64,000 nt of DNA from Bacteroidota bacterium (GTDB taxonomy: Bacteria; Bacteroidota; Bacteroidia; Chitinophagales; Chitinophagaceae), in NCBI GenBank assembly GCA_023428755.1, contig JAEYWX010000001.1:1-64000 (forward strand), read 5' to 3'. The notes under the pieces were generated by a model. The model had not been told where the DNA came from, searched no databases, and worked only from the letters and a program-made list of their open reading frames with translations. The position numbers and the translations under genes are program-made. Positions within the stretch are counted from its first letter, which is position 1; every line of letters begins with the position of its first letter. Of the stretch, positions 19,696 to 27,703 are shown piece after piece.

Positions 19696-20463
19696 ATGAC
19701 AATGATCGATACACATACACACCTCTATCTTGATGATTTTAAAGCGGATATACAGGAAGTGATCAGCAGGGCAAGGGCGGCCGGTGTTGAAAAATTCTAT
19801 CTGCCCAATATTGACAGCAGTTCCATTGACGACCTGTTGCAACTGGAACAACTTTTTCCGGGAGAATGTATTGGAATGATGGGGCTTCACCCCTGTTCCG
19901 TAAAAGAAAATGCAGCTGATGAATTGAAGCTGGTAGAAGATTGGCTCAAAAAAAGACCCTTTGCAGCAGTGGGAGAAATTGGACTGGATTATTATTGGGA
20001 CAAGACGTTTATAACTGAACAAAAGCATGCCTTTCGCCAGCAGATGATTTGGGCACAGGAACTGAACCTGCCCATTGTGATCCATAGCCGTGATTCCATG
20101 CAGGATTGTATTGACTTGGTTCGGGAACAACAAAACGGAACATTGCGGGGCATCTTCCATTGCTTTGGCGGAACGCTGGAAGAAGCAAAGCAGATCATGG
20201 AGCTTGGATTTTTGATGGGCATTGGCGGAGTGGTTACGTATAAAAAATCGGGGTTGACTGAAGTGCTTCCATCAATTCCAATCGAATACCTTGTTCTTGA
20301 AACCGATGCGCCGTATTTAACTCCTGTTCCGTTCCGGGGAAAACGCAATGAGCCATCTTACCTGACCTATGTGGTGGATAAAATAGCTGAGGCCAAAGGC
20401 ATCACAATTGAAGAAGTAAAAATTACGACTACCAGAAACGCTCAAAATTTATTCGGGGGCTAA
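19696..20463 (+). CDS. TatD family metal-dependent hydrolase
   Basis: This is a 255-residue TIM-barrel hydrolase. The metal-binding HxH (DTHTHLYLDDF) is at the N-terminus, followed by GLHPCSV, AVGEIGLDYYWDK (metal Glu), VIHSRDSMQD (His), IFHCFGG (His) and ETDAPYLTPVPFRGKRNEP (Asp). Family members are metal-dependent 3'-5' nucleases or D-aminoacyl-tRNA-type hydrolases in the cytosol. I start it at ATG 19696, immediately after a -7 element; a second ATG at 19702 is equally possible. The open frame upstream to 19663 runs through the promoter and is rejected. Confidence 0.93.
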   Translation: MTMIDTHTHLYLDDFKADIQEVISRARAAGVEKFYLPNIDSSSIDDLLQLEQLFPGECIGMMGLHPCSVKENAADELKLVEDWLKKRPFAAVGEIGLDYYWDKTFITEQKHAFRQQMIWAQELNLPIVIHSRDSMQDCIDLVREQQNGTLRGIFHCFGGTLEEAKQIMELGFLMGIGGVVTYKKSGLTEVLPSIPIEYLVLETDAPYLTPVPFRGKRNEPSYLTYVVDKIAEAKGITIEEVKITTTRNAQNLFGG

Positions 20464-20475
20464 AAACTGAACCTG

Positions 20476-20483
20476 TATTTTTG
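20476..20483 (+). promoter_or_regulatory. Putative -7 element of the tRNA-Ser / GIY-YIG unit
   Basis: TATTTTTG fits TAnnTTTG and lies 12 nt before the broken tRNA-Ser copy at 20496. If this is the original tRNA promoter, it now drives tRNA fragment, GIY-YIG ORF and intact tRNA as one transcript. Confidence 0.45.
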
Positions 20484-20495
20484 CAGCCCTCAACA

Positions 20496-20563
20496 GGAGA
20501 CGTGTCCGATGCCAAAGGCACTCCTTGGGAGGTGGTTGAAGGAAAACACCTGGAAATATGTAC
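20496..20563 (+). pseudogene. Broken 5' half of tRNA-Ser(GGA)
   Basis: The first 14 bases are identical to the start of the intact tRNA at 20800. A 22-bp insertion (20510-20531) then splits the D-loop, and homology resumes with GTGGTTGAAGGA (identical) and a diverged anticodon arm ending CCTGGAAA. Similarity fades after about 20562, inside the 3' strand of the anticodon stem. The 3' half of the tRNA is missing here; the GIY-YIG ORF begins instead. The start codon at 20558 lies within this remnant. Confidence 0.85.
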
Positions 20564-20800
20564 TATAGCTATATATTGAAAAGCATAAAAGATGGAAGGT
20601 ATTACTATGGTTCTACCTCAGATCTTGACAAAAGAGTTATAAAACATAACGCAGGAGGAGTTCCGTCAACTAAAAACAGGAGACCATTAAAACTTCATTA
20701 TTTTGAGACATTCGAATCAAAAATTGAAGCTCAAAAGCGAGAAAGGTTTTACAAGTCAATTGATGGCTATCGCTACCTGAAGGAAAACAATATTATTTAG
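20558..20800 (+). CDS. GIY-YIG nuclease family protein inserted at tRNA-Ser
   Basis: This is an 80-residue single-domain GIY-YIG (URI-type) protein. [20 protein letters not shown] carries the motif as YIL-x-[14 protein letters not shown] supplies the conserved Arg, and [10 protein letters not shown] the conserved Glu that binds the metal. It is catalytically plausible as a DNA endonuclease. Its ATG lies inside a truncated tRNA-Ser copy, and the G of its TAG stop is the first base of the intact tRNA-Ser. Small GIY-YIG proteins of this type are common in Bacteroidota and often adjoin RNA genes. The layout suggests a minimal mobile unit that duplicated the tRNA 5' half on insertion; that is inference. 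Confidence 0.85.
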   Translation: MYYSYILKSIKDGRYYYGSTSDLDKRVIKHNAGGVPSTKNRRPLKLHYFETFESKIEAQKRERFYKSIDGYRYLKENNII

Positions 20801-20886
20801 GAGACGTGTCCGAGTGGTTGAAGGAGCACGCCTGGAAAGTGTGTATACGGGAAACTGTATCAAGGGTTCGAATCCCTTCGTCTCCG
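20800..20886 (+). tRNA. tRNA-Ser (anticodon GGA)
   Basis: This is an intact 87-nt class II tRNA. The acceptor stem GGAGACG pairs with CGTCTCC (20879-20885), with discriminator G. The anticodon arm is CACGC-CTGGAAA-GTGTG, which sets GGA. A long variable arm (TATACGGGAAACTGTAT) and the T-arm AAGGGTTCGAATCCCTT follow. CCA is not encoded. The sequence closely resembles E. coli tRNA-Ser(GGA). Its first base overlaps the stop codon of the GIY-YIG ORF. Confidence 0.97.
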
Positions 20887-20892
20887 CAAAAG

Positions 20893-20928
20893 AAAAATGC
20901 TCAACAATTTTTTGTTGAGCATTTTTTA
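20893..20928. terminator. Bidirectional terminator after tRNA-Ser
   Basis: A 14-bp perfect stem (AAAATGCTCAACAA with TTGTTGAGCATTTT) has a TTTT loop and A/T runs on both sides. It serves the tRNA on the plus strand and the gene ending at 20944 on the minus strand. Confidence 0.85.
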
Positions 20929-20943
20929 TTTCACAATCACTTT

Positions 20944-21408
20944 TTATTTCTTTTTCGCTGCTGCCACTTTTTTCTTGCCTACTTCCGTCATGGCAAAGGA
21001 ACGTGTCATGGTTTTAATATGTTCGGCTTTACGGAAACGCAATGCACTCCAATCTTCATCAATCGCCACTGCACGAACACCTTCATAACCCAGCTCACCC
21101 AATTTTTCCCAACCGGTATCACGGTTAAAATCGCATTTGTATTTTTTTGAAGTTCCTTTGGGATAACAAAACCATAGCACGGCATCCTCTTCGGCTTTCT
21201 TTTCAATTTGCTCCGCTGCTTTGTTTACTTCTGTTTGTTTTGTTGCAAATACAATTGCAAAAGAGATCGATTTCAGTTTTGCAATACTGTCCACCACATT
21301 GGTTATTGCACCCATGGCTTTTAACTCCGGCAAAAAACTATCCGGATGATTAATACTTACAATCGCTGATTGATCTTTGAAATTTAATTTCTTAAATAGT
21401 GGCGTCAT
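20944..21408 (-). CDS. DUF3052-like hypothetical protein
   Basis: This is a 154-residue soluble protein. VLWFCYPKGTSKKYKCDF followed by VRAVAIDEDWSALRFRK resembles the conserved half of DUF3052 proteins, where a WPK-type motif precedes a D-x-x-WSxLRF motif; the resemblance is from memory. The C-terminus is Lys/Ala-rich (KKKVAAAKKK), suggesting nucleic acid contact. The start is 31 bp after the rnc stop, so it is probably the last gene of the acpP-fabF-rnc transcript. Function unknown. Confidence 0.65.
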   Translation of the reverse strand: MTPLFKKLNFKDQSAIVSINHPDSFLPELKAMGAITNVVDSIAKLKSISFAIVFATKQTEVNKAAEQIEKKAEEDAVLWFCYPKGTSKKYKCDFNRDTGWEKLGELGYEGVRAVAIDEDWSALRFRKAEHIKTMTRSFAMTEVGKKKVAAAKKK

Positions 21409-21439
21409 ATCGTAACAGAAGATTGTACGAGCGGAAATA

Positions 21440-22153
21440 TCAACTCACAATTCCTAATTTCTCTACGGCAACCTGTGCTGCAATCTGGCTGGCATCTTTT
21501 TTATTAAAAGCTTTTCCTTCAGCAATTACTTCACCATCAACCACTGCACCAATCGTGAATAACCTTCGGCCGTTTTCCAAACGTTCATCAATGGTTTCAA
21601 ACTCTAGGTTCTTGCCGTTTTTATTGGCCCAACCGTAGAGTTTATTTTTATGATTGATTTCCAGCAATTCCAGATCTTCCATGAAGAGATAAGGTACAAT
21701 CACATTTTTCACGATCCACTTCTGCGTTTTTTTATAACCAAGATCGAGGTAAATAGCGCCCAGCAGTGCTTCCAATGTATTGCCGAATATCTGCGAAATT
21801 TTAAGAGAGTTATCGCCTTTGTTGTAAATGGTGATTTTTTTCAATCCCATCCGCACAGCAATATCGTTGAGTGTTACACGATTTACCATTTTACTGCGCA
21901 TCTCCGTTAAAAAACCTTCGCCTTTGTATGCATATTTTTTGAAGAGATAATCGGCCACCACTGCACTTAACACAGCATCGCCTAAAAACTCGAGGCGCTC
22001 ATTGTTTTGATCACTCCCTTCTTTAATGGATCGATGGCTGAGTGCTGTTTTATACAAATTAAGGTCGCCCGGGCTATAACCTAATATGTTACGCAGGTTA
22101 CTTTCAAATTTGTTTTTAGCAGGTAATATTTGTCGGACAAGATTCCGCACCAT
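21440..22153 (-). CDS. rnc: Ribonuclease III
   Basis: This is a 237-residue double-strand-specific endoribonuclease used for rRNA and mRNA processing. The catalytic signature NERLEFLGDAVLSAV is intact, with the downstream catalytic Asp/Glu region NTLEALLGAIYLDLGY. The C-terminal 70 residues form a double-stranded RNA-binding domain (GKAFNKKDASQIAAQVAVEKLG). It lies 74 bp downstream of fabF in the familiar acpP-fabF-rnc order. Confidence 0.96.
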   Translation of the reverse strand: MVRNLVRQILPAKNKFESNLRNILGYSPGDLNLYKTALSHRSIKEGSDQNNERLEFLGDAVLSAVVADYLFKKYAYKGEGFLTEMRSKMVNRVTLNDIAVRMGLKKITIYNKGDNSLKISQIFGNTLEALLGAIYLDLGYKKTQKWIVKNVIVPYLFMEDLELLEINHKNKLYGWANKNGKNLEFETIDERLENGRRLFTIGAVVDGEVIAEGKAFNKKDASQIAAQVAVEKLGIVS

Positions 22154-22227
22154 ACGGGTTTAATCACATCATTAAAACTGGAAAACAGTTTGTTTTCCGG
22201 CCGATGTATGAACAAATCTAAAGTAAA

Positions 22228-23478
22228 TCAGGAATATTTTTTTACAATTACCGATGCATTATGTCCACCAAATCCAAACGTATTGCTCAAAGCAGCCCGT
22301 ACTGTACGTTTCTGTGCTTTGTTGAACGTGAAATTTAATTTGGGATCAAGCTCCGGATCATCGGTAAAGTGGTTTATCGTTGGCGGAACAATATCGTGTA
22401 CCACACTCATTACACAGGCAATGGCTTCCAACGCACCTGCTGCTCCCAGGCAATGACCCGTCATTGATTTGGTAGAACTGATGTTGAGGTTATACGCATG
22501 CTCACCAAATACACTCATGATGGCTTTGGTTTCTGCAATATCGCCCAGCGGTGTAGAAGTGCCGTGTACATTGATATAATCAATATCCGATGGCTGCAAG
22601 CCTGCATCTTTCAATGCTACAGTCATTACATTTTTTGCGCCAAGCCCTTCAGGGTGAGGGGCCGTAATATGATGTGCATCGGCAGTGGCACCACCGCCGG
22701 CAATTTCACAATAAATTTTTGCACCACGCTTTAGTGCATGCTCCAGGCTTTCCAATACCAACATACCTGCACCTTCGCCCATTACAAAACCATCACGTTC
22801 TTTATCAAATGGACGGCTTGCAGTGGTTGGATCGTCGTTACGTTCGCTCAATGCTTTCATGGCATTGAAACCACCCACACCTGCTGCGCTTACCACCGCT
22901 TCACTACCACCTGTAAGAATAATATCAGCTTTACCTAAACGGATATTATCATATGCATCAATGATGGCATTGGTTGATGAAGCACAGGCTGATACAACAG
23001 CAAAGTTGGGGCCTCTGAAACCGTGACGCATCGAAATTTGTCCGGCTGCAATATCGAGGATCATCTTTGGAATAAAGAAGGGATTGAAACGGGGGGTTCC
23101 ATCTCCATTGGCAAAATTAACCACCTCTTCCTGAAAAGTGATGAGGCCGCCAATACCACTGGCGAAAATAACACCAACACGATCTACATCCACATTGTCT
23201 TTGCTGATGCCGGCATCTTTTACAGCCTGATCACTCACAACCAATGCGAATTGTGTAAAGCGGTCGATCTTTCTCGCTTCCTTCTTATCTAAATAACTGG
23301 TGGGATCAAAATCTTTCACCTCGCAGGCAAAACGTGTTTTGAACTTCGAACAATCAAATTGCTTGATGTAATCAGCGCCAGAAACACCATTAGTCAAGCC
23401 CTCCCAATATTCATCAAGAGTTTTGCCTAATGGTGTAAGGGCACCAATTCCGGTAACTACTACTCGTTTGAGCTCCAT
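22228..23478 (-). CDS. fabF: 3-oxoacyl-ACP synthase II
   Basis: This 416-residue condensing enzyme elongates acyl-ACP in type II fatty acid synthesis. The thiolase-fold triad is visible: Cys in VSACASSTNAI, His in VHGTSTPLGD, and His in KSMTGHCLGAAG. GTGIGG-like ASGIGGL and the C-terminal NTFGFGGHNAS are intact. It sits 45 bp downstream of acpP, its protein substrate carrier, and upstream of rnc, and is almost certainly cotranscribed with them. Confidence 0.97.
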   Translation of the reverse strand: MELKRVVVTGIGALTPLGKTLDEYWEGLTNGVSGADYIKQFDCSKFKTRFACEVKDFDPTSYLDKKEARKIDRFTQFALVVSDQAVKDAGISKDNVDVDRVGVIFASGIGGLITFQEEVVNFANGDGTPRFNPFFIPKMILDIAAGQISMRHGFRGPNFAVVSACASSTNAIIDAYDNIRLGKADIILTGGSEAVVSAAGVGGFNAMKALSERNDDPTTASRPFDKERDGFVMGEGAGMLVLESLEHALKRGAKIYCEIAGGGATADAHHITAPHPEGLGAKNVMTVALKDAGLQPSDIDYINVHGTSTPLGDIAETKAIMSVFGEHAYNLNISSTKSMTGHCLGAAGALEAIACVMSVVHDIVPPTINHFTDDPELDPKLNFTFNKAQKRTVRAALSNTFGFGGHNASVIVKKYS

Positions 23479-23523
23479 AAGTTGCCTGGGAAAGATTAAT
23501 TACACTGAATATCCAGTGGTGAA

Positions 23524-23760
23524 TTACTTAGCGTGTTCTTCTAAATAAGCTACTGCCTGACCAACCGTTGTGATGGTTTCAGCTTGCTCATCGGGAATAG
23601 AGATGTTGAACTCCTTTTCAAATTCCATGATCAGTTCAACTGTGTCTAATGAATCAGCTCCCAGATCATTGGTAAAAGAAGCTTCAGGATTTACTTCTGA
23701 TTCTTCAACACCTAACTTGTCTACGATGATTTTTTTTACTCTTGCTGCGATGTCTGACAT
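23524..23760 (-). CDS. acpP: Acyl carrier protein
   Basis: This is a 78-residue acidic carrier protein. The phosphopantetheine attachment serine is in [17 protein letters not shown]. The start at 23760 ([13 protein letters not shown]) is the normal one; the frame is open 70 codons further upstream but that stretch holds the promoter. It is the first gene of acpP-fabF-rnc. Confidence 0.97.
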   Translation of the reverse strand: MSDIAARVKKIIVDKLGVEESEVNPEASFTNDLGADSLDTVELIMEFEKEFNISIPDEQAETITTVGQAVAYLEEHAK

Positions 23761-23786
23761 TGTCGTAATAATTTGGTTACAGGTTG

Positions 23787-23815
23787 CAAAAATAGAGTTT
23801 TTAAGCAATTCGCAA
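23787..23815 (-). promoter_or_regulatory. Putative acpP promoter (-33 TTG, -7 TATTTTTG)
   Basis: On the minus strand TTG (23813-23815) is followed after 18 bp by TATTTTTG (23787-23794), a good match to the Bacteroidota TTG/TAnnTTTG promoter. The acpP ATG is 26 nt downstream. Confidence 0.6.
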
Positions 23816-23988
23816 GCGTTCTGGTAAAATTGTCTGAAACTGTTCATTTTCAGAGAGTTTTCCCTTACTTTCCGGCGTTTTGAAAAAACAATGATTCGCA
23901 AAATATCCATTGCCGGAGCTGACAGTGTGTACGACTGTTTGTTTTTACCTAAAAAAATGTAACTTGTCAATCCTGCATAAACTTACAT

Positions 23989-24420
23989 ATGGCGCTGAAA
24001 CAAATCGACTTTGGAACTGCTGAATACCGTCAAATGCTCGCACTGCGGTATGAAATTTTACGGAAACCGCTTGGCCTGCAATTCACCCCCGAAGAATTGC
24101 AGCACGAAGAAAACGATATCCTCATCGCTGCATTTGAAGAAGAAAAAATGCTGGGCTGTTGCTTTTTAACTGCTATCGACAACCAACAGGTAAAGCTGCG
24201 CCAATTGGCGGTGCAGAATAATTTGCAGGGCAAGGGCATTGGTGCCTCCCTCATGAATTTTGCTGAAAACATAGCACGTGACAGGGGCTTCCGCACCATT
24301 CAACTCAATGCCCGTAAAGTAGCGCTTGAGTTTTTTGAAAAGCAGGGCTACAAAGTTGATGGGGACGAATTTATACAGCTTGGCATCCCCCATTATTTAA
24401 TGAAGAAGAAATTACGGTAA
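23989..24420 (+). CDS. GNAT family N-acetyltransferase
   Basis: This is a 143-residue single GNAT domain. The acetyl-CoA pyrophosphate-binding motif A is LRQLAVQNNLQGKGIGASLM (Q-x-G-x-G). Motif B follows as IQLNARKVALEFFEKQGYK. It resembles small cytosolic acetyltransferases related to ElaA/YitI-type proteins. Substrate unknown. It is a single gene, divergent from acpP and convergent with the LytTR regulator. Confidence 0.88.
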   Translation: MALKQIDFGTAEYRQMLALRYEILRKPLGLQFTPEELQHEENDILIAAFEEEKMLGCCFLTAIDNQQVKLRQLAVQNNLQGKGIGASLMNFAENIARDRGFRTIQLNARKVALEFFEKQGYKVDGDEFIQLGIPHYLMKKKLR

Positions 24421-24446
24421 CACATCGCCGTAAGAAACAACCAGCA

Positions 24447-25160
24447 TTATTGTTCCTGCAACTTTTCGAGTACGGCCTGCTTGTACAAGCGGCCAATTGG
24501 AATTTCCTTTGAATCTAACTGCACGGCCAGCCCGTTGTAGGCTGTTATTTTACTTAACGATACCATGTACGATCGGTGAATGCGAATAAATAAATGCTCC
24601 GATAAAAGATTTTCCAATGCAGTAATGGATTGCTTCACTAAAAAATGTTTGCCACCAGTGAGGAACACCATTACATAATCTTTCCAGCTTTCGATGTACT
24701 CAATATCGCTCACAAAGATTTTCTTCATATCCTTGTCTACTTTCAGATACACAAATGCTGCTGCATTGGAAGTTTCATTGGTTGCAACAGCCGCTGTTTC
24801 CTGCCCCATTAAACGATTGAGTTTGGTAATAGCTTTGAAAAAACGTTCGAATGAAACAGGTTTTACCAGGTAATCAACGGCATCTAATTCAAATCCGTCA
24901 ACCGCATATTCTCTGTAAGCTGTTACAAAAATTACTTTGGGCGGATGTGTGAGATTTTTTAAAAACTCAGTACCAAGTATGCGGGGCATTTTTATATCGA
25001 GGAATATAACATCTACTGTTTTTTGATGCAGTATGTCCAATGCTTCAATTGCATTTCTGCACTGGCCCACAATCTCCAGTCCGTTGATGGAAGAGATATA
25101 CCTCGCCAGCACTTTTAAGGCAGGTGGTTCATCATCTATAAGCAGGCACCGAAGTTTCAT
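24447..25160 (-). CDS. LytTR-type response regulator
   Basis: This is a 237-residue protein with an N-terminal receiver domain (acidic pocket LIDDEPPA, phospho-Asp in VIFLDIKMP, Lys in YLVKPVSFERF). The C-terminal LytTR DNA-binding domain covers about residues 135-237 (DIEYIESWKDYVMVF, FIRIHRSYMVSL). Its start at 25160 lies 29 bp inside the upstream kinase gene, so translation is probably coupled and the two are partners. The target promoters cannot be seen. Confidence 0.95.
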   Translation of the reverse strand: MKLRCLLIDDEPPALKVLARYISSINGLEIVGQCRNAIEALDILHQKTVDVIFLDIKMPRILGTEFLKNLTHPPKVIFVTAYREYAVDGFELDAVDYLVKPVSFERFFKAITKLNRLMGQETAAVATNETSNAAAFVYLKVDKDMKKIFVSDIEYIESWKDYVMVFLTGGKHFLVKQSITALENLLSEHLFIRIHRSYMVSLSKITAYNGLAVQLDSKEIPIGRLYKQAVLEKLQEQ

Positions 25161-26286
25161 GTTGCAGCTGTTGAGCAATAACCATAGGAGCATATGCAGT
25201 TGCAGTTGTTGATGGCGACAAATCAATCACCATTGCTACAACAAATAAATTCCCCTCATCGGTTATTGTAAGTTCATGTTTGTTTTGATAAAGAAGTTCT
25301 AACCGTTTTTTCACATTGTGAACACCAATACCGTTTTCACTTTTTTGTACATACTCGTTTTTGCTGTTTACGATTTTACAAAACAGCATATCATTCTTCA
25401 CTGCAATATCAACCCCCAGCCAGGGCTTTTCAATTTGCTCGGAAGCACCGTGCTTAAATGCGTTTTCCAAAAAAGGAAGCAAGAGTAATGGAGCAATGTA
25501 TTTCTCTTTTATCTCGCCACGTACACTCCATGCAATTTCAATGGTACTGCCGTACCGTTCTTTTTCCAGGTCAAGATAGTTCTTCATGATCTCTACTTCT
25601 TTTTCAAGCCGCACTTGATCTGTTTTACAATCGTACAGCATATAACTCAGCAGCGAAGAAAGTTTCAAGATAAGTTCGGGTGTTTTGGGCGAATTGTCAA
25701 GTGAAAACGAATAAATATTATTTAAGGTGTTGAATAAAAAATGCGGATGTACCTGTGCTTTCAACAACTGCAGTTCTGCTGTTATTTTCTCCTGCTGCAC
25801 ACGTAACCAATCCCGTTGCTTAAGAGTCCATAATTTAAAAAACCGGATGATCATGGGGCTGGCTGCAGAGGTTGTCATACACAAATAACTGTGTGCCTGA
25901 AAACCTGCTTCCGGTATATATTCAAATCCAATTGCCTGTTGGAACGGAATGTAAAGATGTGTACGAAAACCGGCATTCATATACAAACCCACAACACCCC
26001 AAGCAATAATGAGCAGAAAAAATTGCCATACCCTTCCTTTCAGCAACAAATGCGGAACAGCTACATACACCAATGGATAACCAAACAAAATAAACAGCGG
26101 TACCCATAACGTCATGTTGAATACATTCCTGCCGAAAGAAGTGGGGGCTCCCATGATCTTCCAGAAAACAGCCCAAATAAAAATATGAAACAACCAGTAG
26201 ATCAAATGTCTCCACACCCTGTACCGTGGCGAAAAAATAAAATCGTTGTACAAAAATGCATTTATTTTCTTTACGGGATCGTTCAT
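25132..26286 (-). CDS. LytS/YehU-type sensor histidine kinase
   Basis: This is a 384-residue membrane kinase. Four hydrophobic helices cover about residues 25-160. The His_kinase domain holds AQVHPHFLFNTLNNIYSF, in which the first His of HPHFLFN is the phosphoacceptor. An ATPase N-box (LPFLENAFKHG) and the GIGVHNVKKRLELLY G-box follow. It overlaps the LytTR regulator gene by 29 bp. A closely related kinase gene lies 76 bp upstream. Confidence 0.93.
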   Translation of the reverse strand: MNDPVKKINAFLYNDFIFSPRYRVWRHLIYWLFHIFIWAVFWKIMGAPTSFGRNVFNMTLWVPLFILFGYPLVYVAVPHLLLKGRVWQFFLLIIAWGVVGLYMNAGFRTHLYIPFQQAIGFEYIPEAGFQAHSYLCMTTSAASPMIIRFFKLWTLKQRDWLRVQQEKITAELQLLKAQVHPHFLFNTLNNIYSFSLDNSPKTPELILKLSSLLSYMLYDCKTDQVRLEKEVEIMKNYLDLEKERYGSTIEIAWSVRGEIKEKYIAPLLLLPFLENAFKHGASEQIEKPWLGVDIAVKNDMLFCKIVNSKNEYVQKSENGIGVHNVKKRLELLYQNKHELTITDEGNLFVVAMVIDLSPSTTATAYAPMVIAQQLQHETSVPAYR

Positions 26287-26362
26287 GCGGTATTCGTTTT
26301 GATTTTTACCGAATATGCTTCAGTAAAAAAATCACTCTGATGGCAGGTGTTCAATCACAATT

Positions 26363-27445
26363 TTATGCAGGTACAACCTGATGCGTTGCCGACTGCTCTT
26401 TCGAAAAAACATATACCGGTGCATCAGCAAACAATTGAATGTGCAGTGATACAACAAAAAAATCACCTTCATCATTTATTTTTAACTCATGTCTGCCCGG
26501 ATAAAGAAAAGCCAACCGCTTCTTTACATTCTGAATACCGGAGCCCAACTCCTGGTTGGTAATAGTATCGCTTTTGCTATTCACAATTTTGCAGTGGAGC
26601 ATTCCGTTTTTAACTGAGAGATCAACTCCCAGCCACGGTTTTTCAATTTCATCTGCAACGCCATATTTGAACACATTCTCTAAAAACGGTAGTAATAATA
26701 ACGGAGCGATCAGTTTGTCATTTACATCCCCTTCGATTCTCCAAGACACTTCTACCCTGTTACCATGGCGTTCTTTTTCCAGGTCAATATAATTTTTCAT
26801 GATCTCCAGTTCTTTTTCTAGCCGCACTTCTTCTGTTTTACAATCGTACAGCATGTAACTCAGCAATGATGAGAGTTTTAAAATAAGCCCCGATGTTTGC
26901 GGAGAACTGCTCTGTGCGAACGAATAAATATTTTTCAAGGTGTTGAACAGAAAATGCGGATGCACCTGTGCTTTCAGCAATTGTAATTCAGCAATTGTTT
27001 TTTCCTGTTGTTCTTTTGTCCACTCCCGTTGTTTAGTGGTCCATAATTTAAAAAACTTGATGATCATGGGGCTGGCTGCAGAAGTGGTCATACATAAATA
27101 ACAAAAAGGGATAGGGCCTCTTGGTAAGATATTATCTAATCCCATTGCTTCCTGTGCTGGAATCAAAATATAATTCCGGTATGCAACATCAAAATACAAA
27201 CCGGCGGCACCCCACGTAAGTATTGCAAGAAGAAACTGCAACACTTTACCCTTCAGTAACAAATGTGGAATGGCGCCATAAACAAGCGGATAACTGAAAA
27301 AAATAAACATCGGTACCCACATGGTCATATTTAATAACTGGCGTGCAAAAGAAACCGGCGCTCCAATCACTACCCAAAAAGCCGCCCAGATAACAATATG
27401 AACTACCCAGTAAGCGATATGCCGCCACACCCGATAGCGTGGCAA
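26363..27445 (-). CDS. Paralogous LytS-type histidine kinase with a 5' frameshift
   Basis: This is a tandem paralogue of the next kinase gene, 360 residues if translation starts at TTG 27445. Membrane helices, AQVHPHFLFNTLKNIYSF and GIQNVKKRLAFLYPG are kept. The N-box reads LPFLENVFKYG, with the usual His replaced by Tyr. Upstream, another frame encodes MNRFLYNDFIF from ATG 27477, matching the paralogue's AFLYNDFIFSPRYRVW, so one base appears to be missing just after the T6 run at 27444-27449 (paralogue TTTTTTCG, here TTTTTTG). The protein therefore either starts at the TTG, relies on slippage, or the base loss is a sequence error. No regulator gene of its own follows. Confidence 0.85.
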   Translation of the reverse strand: MPRYRVWRHIAYWVVHIVIWAAFWVVIGAPVSFARQLLNMTMWVPMFIFFSYPLVYGAIPHLLLKGKVLQFLLAILTWGAAGLYFDVAYRNYILIPAQEAMGLDNILPRGPIPFCYLCMTTSAASPMIIKFFKLWTTKQREWTKEQQEKTIAELQLLKAQVHPHFLFNTLKNIYSFAQSSSPQTSGLILKLSSLLSYMLYDCKTEEVRLEKELEIMKNYIDLEKERHGNRVEVSWRIEGDVNDKLIAPLLLLPFLENVFKYGVADEIEKPWLGVDLSVKNGMLHCKIVNSKSDTITNQELGSGIQNVKKRLAFLYPGRHELKINDEGDFFVVSLHIQLFADAPVYVFSKEQSATHQVVPA

Positions 27446-27703
27446 AAAATAAAATCGTTATACAGAAAGCGGTTCATGTGAATTGTTTGTACTACACAAG
27501 TTAAATAATTAGAACGGTTGAAACCAGTACCCCGCCATGAAATAGACCAACAGCATTTATTTCCGACAAACAACATTTTTTGCTGATAAAAACGATTGGC
27601 AGATCGCACCATGCTGTATTTCTGAAAAAGACTTCGTTCAGCGATTATGTATCAGCTGCATTCAAACAGCTGTTTATCTTGTTTCTTCTAAAACAAAACG
27701 GAT

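Noticed and set aside
20806..21150. ORF of 114 codons beginning [12 protein letters not shown]
   Set aside because: Its first 28 codons are the tRNA-Ser sequence read as protein, and the rest runs through the terminator and antisense to the gene at 20944-21408.
23761..23970. 70-codon upstream extension of acpP
   Set aside because: Acyl carrier proteins begin at the [10 protein letters not shown] start, and the extension covers a well-formed TTG/TATTTTTG promoter.
27645..27675. CAGCTG repeats upstream of the rhodanese gene
   Set aside because: The short hexamers CAGCTG occur twice but form neither a convincing hairpin terminator nor a recognisable operator.
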